Of a DNA stretch of 64,000 bases, positions 1 through 10,325 are shown in pieces (the first letter of the stretch is position 1; each line of letters begins with the position of its first letter). The DNA comes from Rhinocladiella similis (lineage: Eukaryota > Ascomycota > Eurotiomycetes > Chaetothyriales > Herpotrichiellaceae): NCBI GenBank assembly GCA_024082115.1, contig JAMRYE010000008.1, positions 1,798,001-1,862,000 on the forward strand, given 5' to 3'. The notes beneath the pieces were generated by a model, which worked only from the letters and a program-made list of their open reading frames with translations, was not told the DNA's origin and ran no database searches. Made by a program: the position numbers and the translations under genes.

Positions 1-396
1 GATCTTTGATCGATTCCCGAAGGCCAGCTCTTCTGGGGTGCAGAACCACTGAATATAGACAGACATCTCAGGTTCGCCGTCCTCATCAGTTTCCGAGAAG
101 GCACAAATGAGCCCAACCCAATCTTTGCCTTGCTCGGGGGATTTTAACAAGATTGGATCTCCCACTTTGACTGAAAATGAGCCCATCTGCGCACCGACAA
201 TCTGTCGTTTCTTAGCTGACGTAGAAAGAGTATCTGCCTTGCGTTTCTTCGAGGGTGTCTTGTCCTCATCAGACAAGTTGGTGACCCCTTCATCCTTGTA
301 TATCCAGTGCCAGGGGTGATCCTCGTATCCAAGCTCGTCATCGGAATCGTCCCGATGAAGACCACCTTTGGTGGCATATTTCTTTTGTCTTTGCAT
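1..396 (-). CDS. ORC1: Origin recognition complex subunit 1, N-terminal part (BAH domain), runs off the window
   Basis: Reading the minus strand from the ATG at 394-396 gives 132 codons with no stop before the window edge. The protein has an acidic stretch ending in GYEDHPWHWIY, then a basic linker (PSKKRKA), then a BAH-like segment: IVGAQMGSF, VKVGDPILLKSPE, GKDWVGLICAF and an IQWFCTPEE strand. Order and wording match the N-terminal BAH domain of fungal Orc1, which binds nucleosomes at replication origins; the AAA+ ATPase part would lie beyond base 1. The same frame stays open upstream of this ATG (to a stop near 465), so a short 5' exon joined near 449 is possible and the start is uncertain. 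The gene is divergent from the next one. Confidence 0.8.
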   Translation of the reverse strand, partial: MQRQKKYATKGGLHRDDSDDELGYEDHPWHWIYKDEGVTNLSDEDKTPSKKRKADTLSTSAKKRQIVGAQMGSFSVKVGDPILLKSPEQGKDWVGLICAFSETDEDGEPEMSVYIQWFCTPEELAFGNRSKI

Positions 397-1272
397 CTTT
401 TCCGTCGTGTAGTAGTGTTTGGGTGACTTGATAGGGCCGCTGGTTGCATTTCTTGCCCAAGTTATGCTCTCCTAATCTCTCGCAGGCAAGGTTGGTTCGG
501 CGAGCGCGAAAACGACGCGTCAAACGTCTCGACGCGCCGCGGAATCAATTTAATGCTTCGGGTTTAGCGCCTGATTAGATAATACGCTCTGTACTTGGCA
601 TCTGAATAGTCCCTCTATGGATGCTAGCATTCTCAACGCTGCAAAGGCTGTCTGAACCCCCAATTTACAGTCGATCAGATAGGGCAGGGCTCCTTCCTCA
701 TTTCCATATACTCGCGAACTGTTGTTCGACTTGCAGCCCCCAGATAGCAGAAATTCTCATTGTTTCAATGCACAAAGCTTAGAACCCGTGGCTAGAAAGA
801 TGCTGCTCATTTCCTCTTGACAAACAAGCACCCCGCCACCAAGCAGATTTTCATTCCGGCAGACTGCTTAAGCTTACACACGTATGCTGTTTCGATGCCG
901 AGCTTACGCAATCTAGAGTAGCTCCGCTGAACGACTGTTGCAAGCAGAGTCAGGCACACATTGGCTGCAGGGTGACCACCTAGCCAACACATCCTGGTGA
1001 TAGAGAAGTCCATCTCCCGTGAAACACTCAGTCCCAAATTGGTGACAACGTATTTCGAGCGAGGCAATGCGGAAAGTGGTCATTTGGATCGCAAGTGGTT
1101 GCCACATTCAACCCGATCACATCTAGGTCGTTCTCTTCGGCCACCACCCGCCTCGATCTTCCAGATCATCAAACCCCAGGGTCAATCTATCAATCCTTCA
1201 TCTTTTTACTACATCACTCTCTAGACCTTGATCGACGTCCAACTGCAACGTCTCCTCCATCAACGCGCAACC
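397..1272. other. Divergent intergenic region between ORC1 and the DUF7905-like gene
   Basis: 876 bases holding the promoters of two divergent genes. Only short open frames without splice support occur here. A pyrimidine-rich stretch at about 1130-1260 probably forms the 5' leader of the plus-strand gene. Confidence 0.6.
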
Positions 1273-3462
1273 ATGAGCGAGTGAGTCTGATCTCTCAGGT
1301 CTTCCAGGAGGGCTGTGCTAACATCAACATCTAGCCATGAGGACGACGGCCTCGATCTTGAGCGTATGTTGACTGCCCGCCCATCGCTCACTGGACCCGT
1401 CGACACACCTCAACATACGCAGAGCTAACCGTGAATAGGTTGGGAGGCAACAACCTTGCCCGGTGGCTCGATCTACTCTTACGCTGCATCGGACGTTGGA
1501 AATCAAGCTCTTGTTCCAGCTGCGAACTCGTTCTACTCGCCAACGGGAGCTCGTAACGGACCTGGACGAGAGCACCAAGATCGACTGTCCTCTCCGAGGA
1601 CCTTTGGCTTCTATACTGGAAGACCACCGAATCGATCCTTTAAGAGTTCCGCACAACTGCAATTTGAAGCTGGAAATGAGCCGAATGGCAACTTCGATTT
1701 AGATGACAGCTGGAGCAAGATAAGGTCTATGGCGTTGACGCATACATCAGTCCCGCACCCACATCAATTGATTATGAACATTATGAACAAGCATGATACA
1801 TACATTCGTGAGCCGGCGGATGATGACGAACGTCTTTGCATTTGGGGCAATACTAAACAGGTTGAGGGTACAAAGGCCGAATTGTCAGACTGGGTGCAGA
1901 GCGTCCGAATCGTATTCGCCAATTCTAGGCTATCCTCCCACGGGTGGACCAGAATGAATGCTTTGGATGGCAGGACCGAGCATCGTCTAGATCGACAAAA
2001 CAAACAGAAGGCATTAAATCGACATCTTCGAGATGCCTCTCTGCCTTACCCTTTTCAGGCTGCGCTGCTATGGCCCAGAGACATGGATATTGATGACTTC
2101 CAAGAAGCCAACGAGGACGCCCTCGAAGATCTGAGAGACACATATATCTGCCACATTGCCTTCCAGAACACCGGTCTTCAACACGTGATCATAGAAGCAT
2201 ACGTGGAAAAAGAGATGCTGAAACTCATGAGCAGAATTTTGAACCTGATCAAAGAGACTATGTCCAAGCGTGAGCAGGTTTCCACTGTGAGCATGCTGCA
2301 CCTCCCGGACTTTGAGATTTACAGAGATCGGGTCGGCCTTCAAGACAAAGACCCTCACTCAGATACATATCTGCCAACATTGCACGGCAATCTCGCTCCT
2401 AGTGAGACTGAATACGGCGTCCAACGACTCAACTCTCACAGCAGCAATCGGTTGAAGATCAAGAATATACTCGATACTTCCCTGAAGCGGCTGAGAATGT
2501 CTCAGCAGCTTGTGCGTATGAGAGCAGTGTTTGGCGAGCTGGGATTTACGCTGTTCCAAAAGCCGGAAGGTGGAGCTGAGACGTACAGCTTTGAAGAATT
2601 CAAAAACATGGTTACCAAGGGCCGAACAAAACTCAGCCTCAACAATCTGCCGGTCAGGCAAGGTGATATCAGAGATTTGCCCGACGTACTTGACTCGATG
2701 GAAGCGTTCTCTGGCCGTACAGAAACATACGGGGCGTTCTTTGACTTCGCTGGCAAAGGTTACACTACCCTTCGACTGGCCGCCTCGTTCATACCGAATG
2801 CCATGGGAGAGGTTGATACTTTGGAACAGCAGTGGCTGGAAATCGGTGAGAAGGTCTCCATGCTCCAAGTCAGTCTGTTATGCTTTGATCGTCCTGATCT
2901 GCAAATTACCCTCGATGCCTTTCCGTTATATTCTAATGCGGATTCAAAACCGGAAATGGAAAAATTCCGTCTCAACTTATCATACGTTCCGCCTGCAAAT
3001 GGAATCAAAGATAACCCACATCGATGCGTCAGATATCCCCAGGCATTCAATCAAGTACGCAAAGTTCATGAATTGACAATGGTCAGATGGAGGTTTCGGC
3101 AGACCGATGGTGTTTTCGAGCTCCGTCGAAAAGATGTCTATGATGACAGCAAGAAACATCAGTGCTCGAGCCCGATTGAAACACGCTGGCATGCATTGTA
3201 TTACTATCCCGAATGGGATAACCTGATGGGTCACTTCTCAACGATCAAGCCAGGTGAAGATATCACCTGGAAAAAATCAGTTGCAACCTTCTTTCCCGAG
3301 AGTGACAGATCGGGTAGAGCGTTGCCGAAAGGCTTCAAGAACTTCATGACAGAGGTCGAAGAGATCCAGGGCCTTCTCGGAGAGGCGATTAGTACATTGG
3401 CGAAGGGCAAGATGAGGGCAAATAGCTCTCAAGGCAACGAGCAAGCTAGGGATGGCATCTGA
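1273..3462 (+). CDS. Conserved fungal protein of unknown function, DUF7905-like C-terminus
   Basis: Three exons join in frame: 1273-1280, 1335-1363 and 1439-3462. The introns have good ends (gtgagt..ctag and gtatgt..tag), and the spliced N-terminus reads MSDHEDDGLDLERWEATTLP; total about 680 residues. The middle is helical and charged. The C-terminal part carries a pattern I associate with a fungal family now called DUF7905: VRWRF near the start of the domain, SPIETRW, YPEWDNLMGHF, and a closing ATFFPES followed by a helix. A short KH-like segment (CIWGNTKQVEGTKAEL) sits about 150 residues in, which hints at nucleic-acid binding but is only suggestive. No signal peptide or membrane segment. 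The DUF name is from memory and should be confirmed by a profile search. Confidence 0.75.
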
Positions 3463-3643
3463 AGACATGCGCAGTGACTTCAAGCGTTGATGCACACACG
3501 AGATCTTTGAGAATTGACAAAAGCGAAAAATTTATTCTGGGTTAGGTTTTCTGAAGAATGCCACATCAAAGCTGGCGAAAAAGTTATTGAACTCAAGGGA
3601 AACGATTATTATCGTTGGGGTTCAGAATGGAAGATGGGTCCTT

Positions 3644-4346
3644 CTATCCAGCACTTGCTTGTGCTTGTGACCGACTCGCCCCTGAACCGCTGGCCTGTTC
3701 AGCGAGCATTTTCTGCCTCAGCACTGCACAAAAGGGGAGGGTCAGTGACGAGGCTTGCAGACACGGCGATGTTTTCGATGCCCAATTGGGCATACGTGGC
3801 ACTTACCATCTTCAATTACTCTCAAATTCTCATTCTTTCCTCCCACTGCCTTTTCGATCTCTCCCAGATTCTTAGTCAAGTCGTCCACCTTTCCCTTGTA
3901 GAAACTAATGCCATCTTCTGGGGATTTCTCGACAAAGAAACCCGTTCCAACATCGACCAGTACGGTTGCCTTGGAGGATTTGCCAGAATCGGAAGAGGGG
4001 TCTGTAGAGCCCGCAAGCGTCGCAGGGACGTAGAGGGACGTTGTCAATGGGACGAGGAGTGGTGTTCCTGCAAGACTTTCTGTCAGTCAAAGACCAGGAA
4101 GGTGAAGAAGCCTCGTCTATGCAAGTTTTGGGGTGCACTGTGTGTGAATGCAAAGCACGTACCGCCGCTCTTGCCCTGTATTCCGTCTTTTATACTTCTT
4201 ATACAATCTCTAAAGCGGGATTGGGCGGCCCGGAGGCGCTGGTAGGACGAGCTCAAATGTTCGAGTTCTTGGGACAGTCGTGCTTGGAGGGCAGAGAGTT
4301 GTTGGACGGAGAGTGTCGAGACGTCGACGCCACCTGGTTGAGACAT
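3644..4346 (-). CDS. GIM5: Prefoldin subunit 5
   Basis: Three exons on the minus strand, 4163-4346, 3807-4067 and 3644-3723, give 174 residues, close to the usual prefoldin alpha-class length. The N-terminal helix (LQARLSQELEHL) leads into the central beta-hairpin region, whose hallmark GGTPLLVPLTTSLYVP is formed across the first intron. It continues with VLVDVGTGFFVEKSPEDG, typical of PFD5, and a second coiled-coil helix (KVDDLTKNLGEIEKAV). The last exon adds a short Q/S-rich tail ending QAQASAG. Prefoldin is the cytosolic hexamer that passes nascent actin and tubulin to the CCT chaperonin. The reading frame stays consistent across both splices, which fixes the gene model. Confidence 0.93.
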
Positions 4347-4694
4347 ATTGGTTGGAGTGACAGTGCTGGAAGTGGCCGAAATTTGGGTGTCTGCAGAGTC
4401 GCCGGTGGTCTCAGAAGTCGTGGGATGAATGCAGAATGAATCGGTGACATGCGGCCTTCTACTTGGAAATTTTGGTGAGGTGACAAGCGAGGCTGCGGGG
4501 AAATATCAGCCTCGTGCAACAAGGCTGTAAGTACTTAGACCGACTACGTCCGAGCTCTAAATTCACAAAGCACGCTTTGGACATGGGCGCGTTCAATCCG
4601 GTGAGGAGAGGTTCTGTTGGCGGACCATATTCCTATAACATACGAGCGGGGTATCGTTTTTGATTAGATCTACATATACATATACTTCGAACCT
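4347..4694. other. Short gap between prefoldin 5 promoter and ProRS 3' end
   Basis: 348 bases between two minus-strand genes. It should contain the prefoldin promoter and the ProRS 3' UTR. I see no other structure. Confidence 0.5.
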
Positions 4695-6515
4695 TTACAG
4701 TTTTTTGAGTAGGTCACGCACAATGCCGGCCACGGCAGTCACGTCGACATCTTCTTTGATATTCAAACGTCGGCATTGGACCTCGACTTTGCCTTTGTCA
4801 AAAGACTTCCCTACCACGATGATGATCGGGTATCCTATGGCATCAGCATCCTTCAGTTTCCAACCTAGACCTTGTTCTTGGCGGTCATCAAGAAGGACGT
4901 CCACCGCCGTCGCGCTCGAGGTGGCCAGCTCGTCGTAGATCTGTTCCGCTGCCTGCACGCGGGCCTCATGGGACCTTTGTACAATGATCACAGCTTCGAA
5001 TGGAGCAATGACACGAGGCCAGTTGAGCCCGGCATCGTCGGATAGACAAGACGCCACGGCTGCGATGAGACGCGAGACGCCGATCCCGTGGCAGCCCATC
5101 TCGACGGGGACGGGGTCCTGGGCGGTGTCAAGGCGGCTGGTAAGGCCTAGTTTCGAGCTGTAGCGGGTGCCGAGGTGGAATGTATGGCCGACCTCGATGG
5201 CTTTGTTGAGTTGCAGCGTACCTGTGCGACAGTCTGGGCACGGGTCCCCTGTTTGGTGTTTGAGGAGGTTGACGCCCTGTGTGGCGTCTTGTGGAGCGTT
5301 GACAAGATAAAAATGCACAGCCTGTGAGCCAAAGCGATCCATATCCGAGGCTATCAGGTCGTGCACAGATTCAGGCTGGATGCGGGAATCGAGAAGGTAA
5401 TATATGGATGGGCTTTGAGTCGCGTCTCCAGAACTGGATGACGACGCATTCTTCTCGAATAAGACGTTTGGGTTCTCGAGTCCAGAATCGATTTCCACAA
5501 TGCCGTTCAATGCGGCTTTGATGGCATAAGAGTTTAACGACTGATCATGATGCGTAGTGGCAGAGGACGTGGGGGCTGGATATGGTGCTATTGCGCGTAT
5601 GAGACTTCGTCCGTCGATGCTTAGGTAGTCTTCTTGGAGAAAGGGTTGAGTATTCGTAGGGGCCGCAGTTGGAAGGTCTTTTATTATCTGTATTGAGCAT
5701 GTAGGCTGTTGGGAGAACTCTTCATTCCGTGCGTAGTCGCAGTTTGTACAAGTGATCACGATATCCTCACCAGCAGCATTTGGGAAATGGTATTCATGAC
5801 TGAGATTTCCACCCATATCTCCAGACACTGCCCTGGCTTCTGTGTATGGAACTGTGAGTTCTTCGAGAAATCTACGATATGCACCTCGAATATCGTCGTA
5901 GGTTGCATGTGCTTCTTCGGGAGTCGCGTCGAAGGTGTACAGGTCCTTCATCAGGAATTCTCGTCCTCGCAGGAGACCGCCTCGAGGACGCTTCTCATCC
6001 CGATATTTGCGGCTGATCTGGTATAAGCGTACGGGTAATTGCTGCCGTGTTTGCACCAGACCTGCTACTAAGGTCGTTATTTCTTCTTCGTGTGTAGGCG
6101 TTAATAGCCACTCGGAATCTTTGCGGTCCTTGAAAACGAAAAACTCCGCGCCAGGTTTCCAGCGTCCGGATTTCTGCCATAACGCTTTTGAGGATAGTGA
6201 TGATAAGGAGACCTTTGAAGCTTTGACTGACCGCATGTGCTTGTCGATTAAGCGCTCCAGCTTCTCTTGCACACGAAGGCCGAGGGGCAGCATCTGGAAG
6301 ATGCCGGCGTAAGCTTGTCGTAGGTAGCCCGCTCGAATGAGGAGCTGCGTGGCGTCTGGAGCTTCCTCATGCTTATGGACATTGACAGTTGGTATCCAAA
6401 AATCACTCACTCGTTGCCTTGATTTGGTGTGCGCACATCGGAGTGGTGCGCTTCGTGCTTTGACATAGCCCTGCTTGCCCGTGGCGGCGGCGCTGGGCGA
6501 AAAGTACTTCCTCAT
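4695..6515 (-). CDS. AIM10: Prolyl-tRNA synthetase, mitochondrial bacterial type
   Basis: Intronless frame of 606 residues. The first 30 residues are basic and Ser/Ala-rich, as expected for a mitochondrial targeting peptide. Class II synthetase motifs are visible: motif 1 region LPLGLRVQEKLERLI, TPTHEE, motif 2 with RGREFLMKDLYTFD, and motif 3 with GIGVSRLIAA. The C-terminal anticodon-binding domain follows (PFEAVIIV through GYPIIIVVGK). The overall layout is the bacterial/organellar ProRS type, with only a short insertion between motifs 2 and 3, so this is the enzyme charging mitochondrial tRNA-Pro and not the cytosolic form. Yeast AIM10 is the equivalent. Start chosen at the first ATG, which includes the presequence. 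Confidence 0.93.
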   Translation of the reverse strand: MRKYFSPSAAATGKQGYVKARSAPLRCAHTKSRQRVSDFWIPTVNVHKHEEAPDATQLLIRAGYLRQAYAGIFQMLPLGLRVQEKLERLIDKHMRSVKASKVSLSSLSSKALWQKSGRWKPGAEFFVFKDRKDSEWLLTPTHEEEITTLVAGLVQTRQQLPVRLYQISRKYRDEKRPRGGLLRGREFLMKDLYTFDATPEEAHATYDDIRGAYRRFLEELTVPYTEARAVSGDMGGNLSHEYHFPNAAGEDIVITCTNCDYARNEEFSQQPTCSIQIIKDLPTAAPTNTQPFLQEDYLSIDGRSLIRAIAPYPAPTSSATTHHDQSLNSYAIKAALNGIVEIDSGLENPNVLFEKNASSSSSGDATQSPSIYYLLDSRIQPESVHDLIASDMDRFGSQAVHFYLVNAPQDATQGVNLLKHQTGDPCPDCRTGTLQLNKAIEVGHTFHLGTRYSSKLGLTSRLDTAQDPVPVEMGCHGIGVSRLIAAVASCLSDDAGLNWPRVIAPFEAVIIVQRSHEARVQAAEQIYDELATSSATAVDVLLDDRQEQGLGWKLKDADAIGYPIIIVVGKSFDKGKVEVQCRRLNIKEDVDVTAVAGIVRDLLKKL

Positions 6516-9500
6516 TGTTCAGTCCTTAGGAATATCTGACCCATGGCCAACATCCATCAAGTATACATCTCGCTCGGTAGATAGTATCAGTCAGACCTCG
6601 TTGTTTCAATCTGCATGGGTCTAGTTTTGTAATCAGGGACAGATACTGTTGGCCTGAGAACTCTGAGAGCTTGGGTTGATACTGCGTCAAATTATCGTTT
6701 AGACCGCCGTATAAATTCGTACGTTGGAGCACCCGAATAGCAATGCAGTTTTAGATTCGACGTCGGGCAAGCTTCGCAAGGCCCAACCCAAGCAATTCCT
6801 GCATCCTTGCCGCGTTGAAGTGCGGCTCCGGGATACAGCTCTGCTAAAGTATTCTATAAGATCGGCGTGAGTAGGTGGTGTCTTTCCTCATTACGAAGCC
6901 ACGCGGCTTGGCAAATAAAGTAGTGAGGCAGCGCAGTATCACTCACCACAAAAATGCTCTTACTCGTAATGAACAGCGTCGCCATCATTACATGATGGCA
7001 GAGGGTGGTGAGTCACCATGTTCCGCAGCGTGAAGTTTTACATACAGTCGATACGCGGCACTTCCAGAGGCTAGTGAGGCATCAAGGAAGTACGATTACT
7101 CCGAGTATTCGGAGCATTCTATTTCGGCTCCAGAGTGCAGTACCCATCACAATCAGATCTTTGCAAAAGTACTCGACGTTATTGACTGACAACTATACAG
7201 GTTTGGGAAAAGACCCCAACGACATGAGCCTGACTTCCAAGGTACTAGCGTCGGCCGTCACAGCCACAAGCATGTACCTTGATGGCTGATTCTCATTCAA
7301 GAGTGATATTGATCAGACACGAAGCGGTAAAGGACTTCAGAATCACATTGAGAACCTTTACTGGAAGCATAGCAGATACCATAAAGGATTCATGACTGCG
7401 GATTGAGTGATCATGTACAGTCTTAGCTCGTATCCATCAAAGATAGCGGAGATTGAGGGCGTTGCATTGCTGAGAGATAATGATTGGCACCAGTGAGCCC
7501 AAAGATGGCTGATTCCTCGATAGGAAAAAGATCCAAGGTCGGCCCCTCAGATGCAGCACAGTATCTGTCAACTCCTGGAACCACAGGCATAATAAAGGCA
7601 CTCAACTGGTCCTTGGGACACAGACATCTTTCGGAATCTCCCGGCAGGTGGGTGAGATGTCAACCCAGGAGAGGCAATGGTACATTTGCTTGCCCATATA
7701 TCACGGTACGGCTTCATTTGCAGCTCTAATGCAACACTGGCTTCGGGTGGCACGCTCATCCTTGTAAAACGGCTGTCCACGAATGCCATTCTGACCGACT
7801 GTCGGCGATAAAATGCCACTGCAGTCTTAAACATCGGCGGGACGTTGTGGTATCTTTCTCAAATGCCGATGGACCCACAGTTCGCCAACGTAAAGGCCCT
7901 CAATTTTGATTTGGCCTTCGTTCAAGAACTTGCACACTACGCACGGCGTGCTGCAAGGGACAGGTTCAGAATTTCTGAATCGTAAAGTAATATTCGGCGA
8001 GCGAAGCTGCTGTACATCTAACAAGTCTAACAAAAATGGCTTTGGGGTTGGGACAGTCGCACGCTGAGGGCCCCTGATGCGGAGGAAATGGTTTGGTCAG
8101 AACACGTTCAATGTCTGTCGGACATCATGAGTGGAACTTGGCAAGAGACCCAAGAGAACCAAAAGGGAGTGTTTTGTGTCAAGACGCGACGGAGAGATCG
8201 GAATTCAATTTCTGGAATCACCACACCGGTTCAAAGACGACAGAATTATGTCGGTCGTACTTATTCAGAAGCAGCCCGCCAAAAGACGCTTCAGGGCGTT
8301 GAGAAAGTTGATGATTTTGAATCGGAATGCGATGATAATAGGCAAGTTGACTCAGTCCAGCTTGTCTGGTCGACGTTACACGGGGCGCTGATCCCGATGT
8401 AGGACGAGGACGGCTTTATTTCCTTTCATGATTGAAGCATACCGAGCAAAAGGCCGTAACATCTCCACAATTGAAGGGGACAATTGGCTCGGTCCATATC
8501 CATGTGTACGGTCGGTGAACCTGTAGGCGATCACCAGGAATCGATATGGCTGTGACGAACAGTTGGGTTGCGCTTTCCCACGTTACACGATGTCGCTTCC
8601 AACCAGAATGAGCGAGTGGAATCCGAGACCATGTCACGACTGGAACATTGGCTTCGGAGCTCAGGGAACGCGTTACCTGCATATGCAGTACCACGGTTCG
8701 TAAGGATCCTGGACACCTGCAACATGCATTAGATCAAGGTGCCATGAGTGCTGATGATGGCAATGAGCGGGTCTCGATGATCATGAAGAAGCTGAAGACA
8801 AGTCTTCAAAAAGACGGTGAGCCACCCTTTCTATCCTTATGTCCTGCCACAAACAATGGTACGGCCCTCGGGTTTTGTGCCTCCAGATGGTGGCACGGCG
8901 AGGATGTATTGGATAGAGATGGCGCAAGAACTATGTGTCGTTTACGTCGTCTGCCATTCGGAGTGTCCTTTCTGAGAAGGGTCAATGGTAATATATACGG
9001 GCATTTTCTGAGCACTCCATATCTCGTTTTCCACACCGAGACTCGCCGGACGCATCATCCTTGATCCTGGTAGATGACTATCAGCGTCGATAAACGCCGA
9101 GCTGCATTATACATGGATTCTCACAGCAGCGAGAGATTAGGCAGTATGCCGTATCACACTTGTAAAATTATGGACTCTGCTTGGGCACGGCTTACCATGT
9201 AATCGGAGTTTCCAGAGAATCGATCATGACCTACTCCGTACTCTGTACCTTGGTAGGAACCTTGGATCAAATCCCGGGTCGTCGACAGGGTGTCAAATGA
9301 GCTTCAAAAATTGCTTGATTGTGGGAGCGGAGCTGGAATGATCCTTTGACGAATTGGCACGACTCCCAAACGACACCAAAGGCGTTCCCATTGTTATCTG
9401 GGGCGAAGAGTCTAGCGAAATCTAGACCCCTACGCCCCCGAAACCGTGGTGGCCCCTTTTTGACATAAACCTTTGGACAAGCGAACGCTCGCGACACCGA

Positions 9501-10325
9501 TGATTGTTCATCACTGATATGGAGTGTATTATACACTTTTCAGCTACTTTGCTCACGCCGTACATCACACCAAGATCACCACTGGGCTTGACACCAAGGC
9601 TTTAGTTCTGCAGGCCAAGGGATACAAGGCCGCAGTGCACGCCCAACGGATATTCTCCTTCATTGAGCGGCAATTTTCACCCAAGGACTTGGGCCCCTGT
9701 CGCCTTGTACCACTCTGCATTCAATTTTCCTCACCGTCCGCTTGGAGCCCTGCTGCCGATTGGCAGAACTAGCCAAAAGGGTGTCGGGACGGCGTATCAC
9801 AACTTCGATAGTTTGGATCTTTCTCGCGAGGAGTCTCGCGTGTTTTCCTGTTGTTTAGCTAGCCACCAAACAGCCTCAGCGCTTCCTGGGCTTCCTCTGC
9901 CACATGGATCAATACGATGAACGACCTTTCCACGCTACGGTCGAAGCTGGCGAGCCACCCAAATCAGCCCTCCCTGTCTACCAGCCCTGTCCATGCGCCA
10001 TGAAGAGCCCGAACAGGATACAGGTTGCCTGCAGCTGCGGTACGATGCGTTGGTTGGGACTTTTAGCAAGTTATACCCCATACAGCAGCAGGCCGAGTCA
10101 GCCTCAGCTTTCAAAATGGAAGGATCCCCCTCGTGCCTTAGAATCCCCCTTGTAGTCCTTTTTCTTCTTTCCTTGCAGAAACCTCCATTGTAACTCTTAC
10201 CATCTTCAGCGGCCAGTCGAGGTTGAAATAAGTATCAGCCCGCTGGTCAATTGATCTGATCCTTCACGCCTAAACATCAGGCTGGCAACGCACTCTGAAT
10301 CTTCCCGGTCATAATCTGCACAGAA
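6516..10325. other. Gene-poor 3.8 kb region
   Basis: No open frame here reaches a length or composition that convinces me, and none can be spliced into a recognisable family. The longest frames are 8648-9064 (+, 138 codons) and, on the minus strand, 8416-8694 and 9267-9536. The last two read somewhat like protein but lack recognised motifs. No terminal repeats, reverse transcriptase or transposase remnants were recognised. The right end (about 9550-10325) is probably promoter and 5' leader of the gene starting at 10326. TACTCCGTA occurs at 9232-9240. Confidence 0.5.

Noticed and set aside
2359..2868. 169-codon minus-strand frame
   Set aside because: Antisense shadow of the 1273-3462 gene.
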